Of a stretch of 60,000 bases of DNA, positions 43,362 through 53,867 are shown one piece after another. The stretch comes from Strigamia acuminata (Eukaryota > Arthropoda > Chilopoda > Geophilomorpha > Linotaeniidae): NCBI GenBank assembly GCA_949358305.1, contig OX442322.1, forward strand, positions 3,226,001 to 3,286,000. The letters are read 5' to 3'. How positions within the stretch are numbered: the stretch's first letter is position 1; every line of letters begins with the position of its first letter. The translations under genes and the position numbers were made by a program. The notes under the pieces are model-generated. The model was given only the letters and a program-made list of their open reading frames with translations. It ran no database searches and was not told the origin of the DNA.

Positions 43362-45979
43362 TTATTCAACATAACCATAAGCCTTGGTATGAATACAATC
43401 ATCTAATATCATTCGTTTCTTGTCTTTTGCCGACAATGCCATTTTGTCCACCTCAATCGTTGTGAGGTTGTGCAGTTTTGATTTGATCGTTTCAAATTTC
43501 AATCTGTGGGCCTCCCGTTCTCCGAACAATATCTTCTTGTACGCCTCCAAGTCCAGCTCTTGCTCCACGACGGCCTTCTTTATGCCTTTACATCGCATGC
43601 TCGTTTTCCCGTTCACGTTATACGCATAACATTTGGCTCTTAGCCCTACAAACTCTTCTATCGGCTCGCCGGCGGTCTCGTCTTTGAAGCATCCTATGAC
43701 ACGCCTGTTCCTGGCATCGGGTGGATTGTAATTAGACAGATTCATCACTTCTGGTATTTCATCTCTGAAGAACGAGTAGACCGACGGAGCTTCTATTTCG
43801 TACATCAAACTATCCGTATCCGTCATCAGCAATCTCAGCTTGTCGCCAAATTTTTTTTTCATGAAAGTCATACAGTAAGCATTTAGACAAGTCCAGGATA
43901 GTTAATCCGCTGTAAATAGGTTTGTCTAATGTCAATTCCAGCTTTCGGCATTCGACCAACATCAGATCATTATTTAAAACTTTAAATCCTTTGAAACCGG
44001 CGTGGTTGAGGTGTTTATCAAAGTCTTTCTGATTATTCACCAGATAAAATTGTCTATATTTCCTCACGTCCTGCAAGGTTTTTCCATACACCGAATTATT
44101 AGCGAGTTTCGCCAATTCCTGCTCAAAACTACTGGTAGCGGACTTCCGTTTTTCAATATTCAGTTTGATATACTTGGCCAGCCACGGTTTTTGCTCAAAC
44201 GTCAGCACTTTTTTTATTTTCTTCAACGTCATGCCCAGGGACAAGTACAATTGCAGAGCTCTGTAATGCAGAATGTAATTACAACGACCTTGCAAATGCG
44301 GAATTAATCTAGGGCAAGTGTCGTCCGCAGAACGTATCATTTCCGGAGTCTAAGGCAGACAATTGTGGGTCAAGTGCAGTTCTTGCGGATAACCCAAATC
44401 CACTTCCAAGATGCATCCCGTCGTGTCGTTCTCTCCCATTTTCAAAATCCGTTCTTGCGTCCATTCGGCTAAATTATCGTCGAAGGCAAACTCTCCAACA
44501 GGTAACGGTTTGCTCATTGCCCAGGAATACATGGAATTTGCATCCAAATAGACGATGTAACTCTGTGGTTTCTCACAACCGTATCCCGATGCCAGAAGAA
44601 AATTATTAGCTTTGGCGTAGCGTTGACTGATCGTGGCAATACCGCCTCTTATTCCTTGTTCGACAAACATGTACATATCTGGATCGGACAGAAGCTCCAA
44701 TTCAACTTCGGTGATGAGCAGTGCTGCGTCCCAGGACAGACTCGGAAACGTGATGTAATGACAGGGGTCTAGCTTGTAGTGTTTCAAACACATTTTCCTA
44801 AACTGCTCGAATATATCTGCCAACAACAGAGTATCGGTCTTCAAATATAAATCGTGATATTCGCCCATGTTTTTAATCCCTAACGTATTCCAAACTAACT
44901 GGGCATATTGGTATTCGTCGTCGGTGGAAGTTTATCTTCTTGAAATTTCGACCAACCGGTCATATATCTGTACGAGTACCGGTATACTCCTTTCCTCTTA
45001 AGAAAATCAATTTCCTCGCCCTTAAACTCGCTTCAAAAGACAACGAACTGCGACTTCTCTAGATTTTTAGCCAAATTGGATAAACTGCTCGCGAGAAATT
45101 GGAAACTATCCAAAAATTTTAAGGTTACGTAACGGGGCACTTCTGGATCATCGCTGGTATTGATTCTCAGCGTGAATGATTTGTATAATTCCGAGTTTTC
45201 TGCGATGACGGTTACTTTTTCTGTCTCGACGGTCAAATGTCGGAATATCAAATGAAAATCATACCTTTTCCGCCAATGGTAGTTGAGGTTACATTTGCCG
45301 TGTGCGGCTCCGCGAAACTTTTCAGTGAAATGGTTGTGATCCAGGACTTTAGTCCATCCTTTATCTTTGGAGAACTCGCCACCGCATAAGAAACAAGTTG
45401 TTGCATTTCTATACGCGTTCCATTCAAGCGGAGTCATCATTTTGGTATTGAATTGTGTTTCCAATTGGGAAAATTGATGAACCACGGTTTTAATTTCCGC
45501 ACGCAACAATTTTAAAAAATGATCGACAGCATCCGGACCTCTATACAGCTGTAACGGTCTGGAATAAGCTTCGTTCTCCGTGCACACCACTTTAAACGAA
45601 TAACCGCACAGCTCGTGAGAATTAATAGTGATCGAATGTAAAGTGGGTTCGGTCTCCACATCAGGCACCAAGAATGCCTCAAAATCAGCGTAGCAAACGT
45701 ACGGTATAGGATATTTTTTTTCTCGCTCTTGAACGTACAGATCGTTCCTTCTTTGGGACATTTAGTATCGGAAGGAGTGTTTTTTCCGCAGTATTGTTTA
45801 TGTTTAACGAGCACTTTGGCGCTAGAAAACCCGTTCATACAGTTCATGCAATAATACCGCTTATGTCCATCGCCGACGCTCATGGGTCGCAAGAAATCCT
45901 TGATCCACATGAAATGATTTTGTTTCTTCAGTAGATTAATAATGGTAAGGCGGTTTGTCGTATCTTGATGTTTGAACAC
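43362..45979 (-). pseudogene. Polinton protein-primed DNA polymerase B, broken
   Basis: Minus strand, convergent with the capsid block; only a few bases separate the two stops near 43357 and 43362. From the N-terminal side: a Cys-rich finger (YYCMNCMNGF ... KHKQYC) at about 45820-45860; exonuclease motif CYADFEAF near 45690; polymerase motif A, DANSMYSWAM, near 44530; the NNSVYG motif B near 44095; and motif C TDTDSLMYE near 43810. These identify a family B polymerase of the protein-primed type used by Polintons to copy themselves. The gene lies in several frames (45979-45512, 45761-45033, 44868-44350, 44340-43810, 43871-43362), with frameshifts and a stop near 44351. The N-terminus is cut off by the gypsy-3 LTR at 45969. 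Confidence 0.88.
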
Positions 45980-46120
45980 AATAAAGACACGTATGCATAG
46001 TTGATGTACTCAATATGAACTGATTCATTTTATGTATTTATTAATGCAGGTAAACACCGGCGCCAGGTGTCACCGCGCGCAGCGCCATCTAGTGGCGCAG
46101 ATATACACTAGGTTACCACA
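45969..46120 (-). repeat. gypsy-3 3' LTR, 152 bp
   Basis: Minus strand: TGTGGTAACCTAGTG ... TTGTGTTCAAACA. Preceded by a purine tract GGAAAAAAAGAGTGA and followed at once by Polinton polymerase coding sequence. It contains AATAAATACAT and a TGGCGC inverted motif. Very short for an LTR; only one copy is in the window, so the ends are by TG...CA and context. Confidence 0.65.
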
Positions 46121-46292
46121 TCACTCTTTTTTTCCAAACAATAACATGTAACAACAATTGTTTAAAATAAATAAATTAATTAAAACTAATAACAATTTGA
46201 ATTATTCACAAAACATTTTTCGTCCAGGCCTGAACTTTCACTTTCTAAACAATCAACTATTTTAGTAAATATTAGTACCGACTTCAATCACA
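46121..46292 (-). other. gypsy-3 3' untranslated part
   Basis: AT-rich stretch between the integrase stop and the purine tract. No gene seen. Confidence 0.5.
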
Positions 46293-47554
46293 TCAAACAA
46301 CTCTTCTGCGACGTGTCGACATATCAAAACCGCCCAAATATTCTGGTGCTCTTCTTTTTTGTTCGGATCTCCTTGGCACGATATTGGGGTCTGGTGCACG
46401 TCTCGCTCCACGTCCTACGCCTCTCAATGGTGGCCCAGGCTGCAAATGGGCATTCGGCCTTGGCTGCACTGGTACCGCCTCCACTGGAATGCTGTCGTCG
46501 TCTAATGGGAAATATCGTCTAACTTTCGTGATGTTTCTTTTTATAATTCTGCCATCGCTTGATTTTAACAATAAACAATTTCCGTGTTTTCGAAACACCG
46601 TCATCAGATCGTGCTCGTATGCGAGTTCGAGCTTGTGCGTTCTTGACTTCACCACCAAAACTCTATCACCTCGTTGGATGTCGCTTTCTTTGCTCTTGCG
46701 ACGCTTATCCGCATACTGCTTCGATTTATCCTTCTCTTCGGCATCTCTCTTTTTTACCAAACGATGCAATTTTCCTCTTTCTTCGGTCATCATTTGCGGA
46801 ATTTTTGTTCGCATTTTCCTATTCGTCATCAGCTCGTAAGGCGAAACTCCCGTTGTTCGGTGTGGAGTGCTTCTATATGACTCCAAAAACGTTCCGAGCG
46901 CTCTCTTCCAGTCCTTGTTCTCGACATGTGCTGCCCGGAAAGCCTTCACGAACGACTTGTTCAGCCGTTCAACTGTGCCGTTGGCTTGGCCCAGTATGGG
47001 GTCACTCTGCGATGATGGACTCCATGTTCGATCAAAAAATCCCTGAAGTGCTCCGCCACGAACTGAGGTCTGTTATCCGAAGTCAGCGACTCTGGAATTC
47101 CCCACCGCTCGAAAACACGGCGTAACCAAACAGTTATCGCCTCCGATCTCGTTGAATTTAAAATCCGCACCTCGGGCCAACGCGAGTAATAGTCGACGAG
47201 CACGACAATAGAATGGCCGTCGTGAAACGGCCCGCAAATGTCGATCGCCAACTCCCGCCATGGTCCTTTTGGCAGCGGCGTACTCACAATCGGCTCCGGC
47301 TTCTCCGTCGCACTGCTATGCTGGCAAGCATGATACTGCCGCACCGCTCGCTCGACGTCGTGGTCCAGGCCAGGCCACCAGACCTTCTTGATAGGTTTGG
47401 AGGCGCCGGACATCAACAAAAGAGAGCTGAGACTCGATTCAAACGGTGCGGGAACTCGCATTATGCGACCGCCATCTTTATTCATCGTGATAAGAGAGAA
47501 AACATAAAAACGCACCACTTTCGAGGCTACAAAGCTTGAAGAAGAATGAATCAT
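46293..47554 (-). pseudogene. gypsy-3 integrase
   Basis: 47575-46961 encodes the end of the zinc-binding domain (KKVWWPGLD, CQHSS) and the integrase core (WRELAIDICGPFHDG with the first Asp, TSDNRPQF with the second); it ends PTAQLNG, just before the third catalytic residue. After a shift at about 46955, 46949-46293 continues with YRSTPHRTTGVSPYEL, the C-terminal domain (GDRVLVVKSRTHKLEL, HGNCLLLKSSDGRIIKRN) and a Pro/Arg-rich tail. It resembles the K02A2.6-like integrases common in animal genomes. The 5' part of the element is missing where the copia-D LTR begins at 47555. Confidence 0.82.
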
Positions 47555-47852
47555 TGTTAACAGGCAAGGATTCATTCTTTACATAACAAAAGTAAAGTAA
47601 ACCCGGCATAAACAATCGATAATGTAAACAAAAGCTATGAGAAACTAAAGGATAAGCGCTCATATTCGAGCAGACGACATATGAGCATGTCATTGCTAAT
47701 AAGTACATTGGTTGCGGCACTTAGCACAGGAATAAGGGTTTAAAAGTCAATATCAACCAATGTAACACGGATACAGAATTGCAATGACACACACGTTGTA
47801 TTTAACCGGAAACATGCAACCGAGAAGATCAAACAGTTGGGCATTTCTAACA
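47555..47852 (-). repeat. copia-D 3' LTR, about 298 bp
   Basis: Minus strand: TGTTAGAAATGCCC ... TTGCCTGTTAACA, preceded by the purine tract CAAAGGGGGATT. The matching 5' LTR is not seen on the right side of copia-D, so the boundaries rest on one copy. Confidence 0.6.
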
Positions 47853-47869
47853 AATCCCCCTTTGCGCAA

Positions 47870-48869
47870 CTATTTGACTACGACAAAAATATGCTCACAG
47901 AGCTGACACAATCTGGGGCGCGGCAACCACTTCGTCATCAAATCCGCGATGTTTAACTCGCCAGGGACATGTTTGATGTTGAACACCCCTCTTTCAAACC
48001 AATCGCGGAGAAAGTGCAATTTAACATCTATATGTTTATTTGCACGGTTTTCGATCTTGTTTTTCGCATAGTTGATTGCCGGCATGCTATCGGCGTAAAC
48101 ACAAGGAACGCTTCTTCCAAAACACAAGATGATATCGGCCTCGTATAAACGTTCTAGCCATATCACCTCTCTCACGCCATCGACAACTGCGAGAAACTTG
48201 CTTTCCATGATACTCAGTGAAGTCATGGATTGTTTTCAACAATTCCATGAAATCGGAACCCCTCCCAAATATACTATGTGACCACCAAAGCTTCTTCTAC
48301 TGTCTTGGTCCAAAGCAAAGAACGCGTCCGTGTAGACTGTTAAATTGTTGTTTTTACAATTAGCTAAGTTGATAACATAATCGGGGGTATTCGCCAGATA
48401 TCTCAACACTTGTATTAGCATTTTAACATGCCTGTTAGAGTGGGTCTCATTGTATTGAGATAACACAATGACGCTGAAAAGGATATCTGGGCGCGTTCTA
48501 TTCGCGATAAATAGTAAACTCCCTATTAGGGACCTGTACGGGAACGTTGAGTTAATTTGCTCGCCTGTTTGCACCTTCTGGATCATGGTGCCAACAGTGA
48601 CTGGGATTTTAATCTTATGGCACGGATCAATGTCATATTTCTCGACTAATTTCGCAATATAACTCTTTTGATGTACTAAAATGTCCCCATTTTTCCTCTC
48701 AAAATGAATCCCTAATAGTAGAGTCACCGGTCCAAGGTTGACAATTTCAAAGCTCTCTTGAATCCACTCGATGATACATTGTTCAACGAAGGCATTACGA
48801 CTAAACAAAACAATGTCGTCCACGTAAAACAAAAGGACGGCATCTGAGCCGTAATTATATACGCAATTC
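47870..48869 (-). pseudogene. copia-D reverse transcriptase end and RNase H
   Basis: Begins with the active site LFYVDDIVLF (about 48815-48832) and continues with FEIVNLGPVTLLLG, SLLFIANRTRPD, TDAFFALDQDSRR and RNase H (SIMESKFLAVVDGVREVIWL, NKHIDVKLHFLRDWFERG, NIADLMTKW). A TGA at 48236-48238 interrupts the frame between SWNC and KQS. The first half of the gene lies to the right of copia-E. The inserted block is 4998 bp including the target duplication, a multiple of three, so the two halves are in the same frame. Confidence 0.88.
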
Positions 48870-48874
48870 AGTCC

Positions 48875-49066
48875 TGTTGGTGCTTGTCTGTGTATCTAGA
48901 AGCGTGGTGAGGTGTAAAGAAACATACACGGTTGCGTGCGTCGCCATCTTGGAGACTTTAATAAAGATAATAAAAGAAACTGTCACCAGGTGGTGATACA
49001 TAAAACAAAGTAAGCAAAAAGATCGTCTGCTACAATACAAATGAGAAAGAGCGAATTACATTAACA
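48875..49066 (-). repeat. copia-E 3' LTR
   Basis: Minus strand begins TGTTAATGTAATTCGC and ends GCACCAACA. Preceded by the purine-rich AATTAGGGGTAGTT that overlaps the gag-pol stop codon. Contains AATAAAG on the plus strand; on the coding strand a promoter is not obvious. Confidence 0.92.
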
Positions 49067-49074
49067 AACTACCC

Positions 49075-52000
49075 CTAATTCGCTGTTTCCCGTACAGAAC
49101 TCAAATACGGAACTAAAGATAACAATCTTCCTTTCATTAAAGGTTTGGTAAATAAATCTGCATAATTAAACTTTGTGTTAACATACATGATTTTAAATAA
49201 ATCTAACATCAAATGTTCTCGAACGAACTTAAATCTTATATCCATATAACGTGTCAATCGATTCTCCACATGATTCTTCAAGTTGAAAAGTACATTCTGA
49301 TTGTCCACGTAGATAGTTGGATGTGCATCATCAATTGGTAAGACACGAGAACATTCGGTTAAAATGCGTGTTAACCAAATAACTTCTTTCACTAAATCAG
49401 TCACGGCGTATAATTCCGATTCCATTGCGGATGCTGCAACCAAGGACTGCTTTGCAGATCTCCAAATTATCGGTACTTGGCCCAAAAATACGATGTGGCC
49501 AGAAACAGATCTGCGTGTGTCGATATCGGACGCAAATGATGCATCGGAATAACAGTGAAAGACAACACGTTCTGGTCTCTTCATCTTAATGCACTGATAC
49601 GGGGTCGATCTCACATAATTAAATAAATGCTCAAGATGCATCCAGGCGACGATACTGGGTTTTGAAGAATATCTCGCCAAAACGCTGACTGCGTACAGGA
49701 TGTCTGGTCTCGTCATTCGTGCGAGAAATAGCAAAGATCCGACTAATTCTCGATATGGCAGATCAATGCCTTTTTCGCTTCGCATCGTTTCTGCTTTAAT
49801 GACCGACCCAAACTTCATTGGTTCATACTTTCTCTGAAAAGATATAAAAGAGAAAACATTAGACAGTTTGTGTATATATGATGTTTGTTCTAAATAAACA
49901 CAGTTGTCTTCTTTATCATGGCGGAAATTAATTCCCAAAAACTTTTGAACGCGACCTAAGTCCTTAATATCAAAAATAGTTCTAATTGTTTGTATCACGT
50001 TATCGATCACAAAGTCATCTGAACCGATAATAAGTACGTCGTCGACGTAAACTAATACGAATGCGTTCCATCCGGAGCGATATACACATTCGCAAGATGT
50101 AAGGGGAATTAAACCAGTCTCTTTTAATGCACGGTCAAGTTCTATCCACCAACACCTGCCCGCCTGATGGAGTCCATAGAGACTTTTCTCTAATTTCCAC
50201 ACATTTCCATCATGTCGTTCGAAGCCACTTGGAGGATCCATATAGATTTCTTCTTCCAGAGACCCATAAAGAAAGGCACATTTTACATCCAGATGCCTAG
50301 TCACCCATCCGGCGCATACCACAAGCAAGAAAAATAGTAGGCGAACGAGTGCAAAAGTGACAACCGGATTATATACTTCATGAAAATCCCTGCCTTTAAC
50401 CTGTTCAAAACCTCTTGCCACTAATCGTGCGCGATGGCGAACAACAGTTCCTTTGTCGTCGCTTTTCCGGACAAAAACCCATTTATTGGTTAAAATCTTC
50501 TTCTCTTTTGGAGGTGGAACGAGTGAAAAGACCTTTCTTTCTTCTAGCGTTGCTATTTCGTCTTGCATTGCCTCATTCCATTGATCTGCATCCTCACATT
50601 TTATTGCTTCTTCGTATGACGTGGGACTTTCAACATCGCAACATTCCAATCCATTAAAGAAATCAAAGAAGTCTTGGTCGACTATGTTAGAATCGGTGTT
50701 ATTTGGTTTGGCCACGTCATGCGATTTCGAAGGAATGTCCACTTGGCCTGTTACCAAATTCTTCGGTGAGAAATCAAATGCGTCAAGATTTACATCTAAA
50801 TTCTTAGCTTGACACAAAACCGCCACGTCAGTCTTAGACTTGATCCTTTGACCGTCACAAAAATAATAAACATCGGTTCGATTTCCTGTCGATCTGGGAA
50901 TTAATTCACGTTCCCACACTATCTGCTTCAATTGACTCGAAATCGTTGGTTGGACCTGTATCTTCTGTTTTACTGATTGTAAAACCGTTTGTTCAGGTTG
51001 TGTAACCGTTTGTGCTGCTTGTATCGTTGTTACTTGTGCAACTGGTTGTTGCTTTGCTTGCGTCGGTGCGACTTTCTTCAATGTCATTTTAGGTTTAGAT
51101 TCTTCTGTCGTGTCAGGTGTAAAACTAATTTGTTCTACACTTTCGAGTCGTTTGGGTTGATAAACCTTAGCCTCGTTAATTGTCACTTGATCACTTTCAA
51201 TGATTTTGTTGCTGATAGGATCCCATATTCGGTAGCCCCGCGTAAATAATGCATATCCGACGAGTACGCCAACTTCTCCACAATCCGAAAATTTGTCTTG
51301 TCTTTCGGCCTTCGGGATAAATCTATGGACCATACTTCCAATCTTACGGATATACGATATATTCGGTGGTGATCCTTTCCTTATTTCATATGGTGTTTTC
51401 CAGTGCAGTAACTTCTGTGGTGTGCGATTCCGCAAATAAACATAAGCATGCAAAAGTTCAACCCAGAATCCCGGTGCTAAATTCGCCTGCTTACGTGTTA
51501 CGCGAATTGCTTGAAGTGCCGTCTGGTTAAAGCGTTCCGCGACTCCATTTTGGGATGGTGTGTACGTATTTGTACGTAAATGTTGAATACCCAACGATGT
51601 CAAATGCTCTGACATCTTTTGCGAACAAAATTCCAATCCGTTGTCAGTTTTAATCGCCTTAACACGATGTCCTGTTTGACGTTCCGCTTCAGTTATAAAG
51701 TCTTTAATCTTATCAAAAGCTTCCCACTTATGCTTAAGTGCGTAGACCGACGTCCATCGAGAATAATCCTCCACAATTGCGAGAAAATATTTGAATCCGG
51801 ACGGGGAGGGATAACTCGTTGCTCCCCAAATGTCTGCATGAACAATTTCCATCAAACTCTTGGTCAATATGGACGGGAAAGCTTTCCTTGTCGGACGTCG
51901 CATTTTCGTTATTTTGCAGTCTTCGCAGTACAAATTTCCCCGCGATAAGCTTGGCATTCCTTTAACTGCCCCGGATTTGGACATTTCAGCGACTGTTCTT

Positions 52001-53376
52001 ACATTTAAATGTGCCAATCGACAATGCCACAATTCGAGGTCGTGACTGCAATTTGCTGTTTGTGGTTCCTTTTGACCTTCGGATACGACGTTTGCGTACG
52101 TCTTCACAGCTGATGTATTATTTACTTCCGGTAACTGTGCAGACAAATTGTAAAGTCCATTCGTCCCGGTAAACCGTAAAACAGAAGTGCCAGTTTTATC
52201 ATAAACTTCTATACACTTCCCGCCACCTTTCCAAGTGTAACCGCAGGTGTCGACTTGGAATCCGGAAATTAAATTTCTCCGACCACTGGGTGCGTAGCCG
52301 ACGCGTTGCAATACCGTATATCGTTCTTTTCCGTCTACTTGATGACGAAACATAACAGTTCCTATTCCTGTTACTTGAAATTGTCCATAATAGGAATTCA
52401 TAGTGGTCGGTTTTATCATCCGCAAGTCTTGAAACCATTTCTTATCGTTGCATAGATGGGCGCCACAAGCGCTGTCCCAGGTCCATTGTTGCCATGGGAT
52501 TGTTGGTGTTGATGGCGGTTGGTTGGATACTGTCATAACGTCAAAAACGCCCGAAAACCCTGCCGCTGGTCGTTCATTTGAGGATGTGCCCCGACCTCTC
52601 GATTTTCGTCCTCGCGATCTCGTGTTACGCCCAGCACGAGCTTTTTCGTAATGTGACGGTGCCTGGGTGCAATCACGAATGAAATGGCCTGGTTGGCCAC
52701 ATCGATAACACGTGTAGCCAGGTGATGGTGATCCACGCTGTTGAACCGTTGAACTAGTCATAACTTCTGAGTCGTTCTTGGATACAGACGTCGTCATCAA
52801 TCGCATCCGGCCTGCTTCACTAATCAAAGTTGACTTTACATTTGTTGTAGTGAATTTTGTGTCATCCCATGCATAAATCATTTTTACAACCACATCATAT
52901 TCAGTTGGGAGATCCTGAATAAGTTGAAAAGCAATTTCGTCATCATTAATTTTTCTCCCTGCGTCCTTTAACTGAGCTGCGGCATTTTCAACTCTGCTAA
53001 TAAATGTCTCCATGTGCTCTCCGGTTTTAAAAGTCATTGACACGAAATTTTTCCGCAACATTGCAATCCGGGCACGTGATTTCGGTTCGTACATGCCGGC
53101 GAGATAATCCCATGCAGTTAAAGGATCTTCTTTACCTGCACTTCGCAATAAATCCCGAATTTCACGCTTTACTCCGTAGTAAATATAACCCATCGCTTTA
53201 TTCTTCTTTGCTGTGAAATCTTTAAGCTCGGTTGCATCTGTCGGAACCTTTGTTGCTTTATCAATGTGATCGGTGAGCGTTTGCGCTGCTAATAGCATTT
53301 TCATATCGCTTTTCCATGCCTCGTAGTTCAGGCCATCTAGTGGTGAAAATTTGAACATGTCCGGTATCTTATCCAT
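49075..53376 (-). CDS. copia-E gag-pol polyprotein, 1433 aa, intact
   Basis: Complete frame from ATG 53374-53376 to TAG. Order: gag (FKFSPLDGLNYEAWKSDMKM near residue 9), zinc knuckle CYRCGQPGHFIRDC at about residues 221-234; aspartic protease WDSACGAHLC at about 297; pre-integrase LWHCRLAHLN at about 445 with CEDCKITKMRR; integrase core with Asp at about 512 (VHADIWGA), Asp at about 576 (IKTDNGLEF) and Glu at about 613 (GVAERFNQ); reverse transcriptase with ARLVARGFEQ, DVKCAFLYGS, SLYGLHQAGRCW and the active site LVYVDDVLI at about 1109; RNase H with YSDASFASD, AMESELYAVTD and YADLFTKPL. All catalytic residues I can place are present, and the length is usual for copia (1409 aa in Drosophila copia). 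It encodes all proteins for particle formation, reverse transcription and integration. The stop codon lies in the purine tract. Confidence 0.95.
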   Translation of the reverse strand: MDKIPDMFKFSPLDGLNYEAWKSDMKMLLAAQTLTDHIDKATKVPTDATELKDFTAKKNKAMGYIYYGVKREIRDLLRSAGKEDPLTAWDYLAGMYEPKSRARIAMLRKNFVSMTFKTGEHMETFISRVENAAAQLKDAGRKINDDEIAFQLIQDLPTEYDVVVKMIYAWDDTKFTTTNVKSTLISEAGRMRLMTTSVSKNDSEVMTSSTVQQRGSPSPGYTCYRCGQPGHFIRDCTQAPSHYEKARAGRNTRSRGRKSRGRGTSSNERPAAGFSGVFDVMTVSNQPPSTPTIPWQQWTWDSACGAHLCNDKKWFQDLRMIKPTTMNSYYGQFQVTGIGTVMFRHQVDGKERYTVLQRVGYAPSGRRNLISGFQVDTCGYTWKGGGKCIEVYDKTGTSVLRFTGTNGLYNLSAQLPEVNNTSAVKTYANVVSEGQKEPQTANCSHDLELWHCRLAHLNVRTVAEMSKSGAVKGMPSLSRGNLYCEDCKITKMRRPTRKAFPSILTKSLMEIVHADIWGATSYPSPSGFKYFLAIVEDYSRWTSVYALKHKWEAFDKIKDFITEAERQTGHRVKAIKTDNGLEFCSQKMSEHLTSLGIQHLRTNTYTPSQNGVAERFNQTALQAIRVTRKQANLAPGFWVELLHAYVYLRNRTPQKLLHWKTPYEIRKGSPPNISYIRKIGSMVHRFIPKAERQDKFSDCGEVGVLVGYALFTRGYRIWDPISNKIIESDQVTINEAKVYQPKRLESVEQISFTPDTTEESKPKMTLKKVAPTQAKQQPVAQVTTIQAAQTVTQPEQTVLQSVKQKIQVQPTISSQLKQIVWERELIPRSTGNRTDVYYFCDGQRIKSKTDVAVLCQAKNLDVNLDAFDFSPKNLVTGQVDIPSKSHDVAKPNNTDSNIVDQDFFDFFNGLECCDVESPTSYEEAIKCEDADQWNEAMQDEIATLEERKVFSLVPPPKEKKILTNKWVFVRKSDDKGTVVRHRARLVARGFEQVKGRDFHEVYNPVVTFALVRLLFFLLVVCAGWVTRHLDVKCAFLYGSLEEEIYMDPPSGFERHDGNVWKLEKSLYGLHQAGRCWWIELDRALKETGLIPLTSCECVYRSGWNAFVLVYVDDVLIIGSDDFVIDNVIQTIRTIFDIKDLGRVQKFLGINFRHDKEDNCVYLEQTSYIHKLSNVFSFISFQRKYEPMKFGSVIKAETMRSEKGIDLPYRELVGSLLFLARMTRPDILYAVSVLARYSSKPSIVAWMHLEHLFNYVRSTPYQCIKMKRPERVVFHCYSDASFASDIDTRRSVSGHIVFLGQVPIIWRSAKQSLVAASAMESELYAVTDLVKEVIWLTRILTECSRVLPIDDAHPTIYVDNQNVLFNLKNHVENRLTRYMDIRFKFVREHLMLDLFKIMYVNTKFNYADLFTKPLMKGRLLSLVPYLSSVRETAN

Positions 53377-53660
53377 GACTTTGCAATGGTGTAAAAACCG
53401 TGAAAAACAAAATAATCAAGAGTCAATAAACATGAAATTATATCACTCAAATGTCAAAATATCCACAAACTGAAAGATATCACAATTTTGTCCGTTTTTC
53501 CTCGCTAAATGTTCGTATTTAGACATGAAGGTGAAGGGGCGTGACTCGCGATAATTCCTCGCCTCGAACTCGCGATAATTCCTCGTCCCGAACTCGATTT
53601 GGTTCTTCACTGTCGTAATTCTTCACACAAGCTCGCCTGAAGTCTTCTAGAATGCATGTC
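53377..53660 (-). other. copia-E leader
   Basis: About 285 bp between primer site and gag start. It contains three copies of an imperfect 24-bp motif CTCGCGATAATTCCTCG / CTCGAACTCGCGATAATTCC at about 53540-53600. No ORF. Confidence 0.6.
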
Positions 53661-53673
53661 TGGACCCATAACC
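53661..53673 (-). promoter_or_regulatory. copia-E primer-binding site (initiator tRNA-Met, internal)
   Basis: Minus strand GGTTATGGGTCCA, two bases after the 5' LTR. Matches the complement of the anticodon arm of initiator tRNA-Met with one change (GGGTCC for GGGCCC). Confidence 0.75.
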
Positions 53674-53675
53674 TT

Positions 53676-53867
53676 TGTTGGCGCTTGTCTGTGTATCTAG
53701 AAGCGTGGTGAGGTGTAAAGAAACATACACGGTTGCGTGCGTCGCCATCTTGGAGACTTTAATAAAGATAATAAAAGAAACTGTCACCAGGTGGTGATAC
53801 ATAAAACAAAGTAAGCAAAAAGATCGTCTGCTACAATACAAATGAGAAAGAGCGAATTACATTAACA
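53676..53867 (-). repeat. copia-E 5' LTR
   Basis: 192 bp, same as the 3' copy except one base. On the minus strand it starts TGTTAATG and ends GCGCCAACA. It directly follows the target duplication AGTCC on its right side. Confidence 0.92.

Larger units (their letters stand above)
48875..53867 (-). mobile_element. copia-E: intact, young copia element, 4993 bp
   Basis: Two 192-bp LTRs (48875-49066 and 53676-53867) differ at a single base (T or C at the seventh position). Both flanks are AGTCC (48870-48874 and 53868-53872), a perfect 5-bp target duplication inside the reverse transcriptase gene of copia-D. It has a primer-binding site, a single open gag-pol frame and a purine tract in the right places. 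Everything needed for autonomous transposition appears present. Confidence 0.93.

Noticed and set aside
46559-47125. 188-codon plus-strand ORF
   Set aside because: Antisense of the gypsy-3 integrase.
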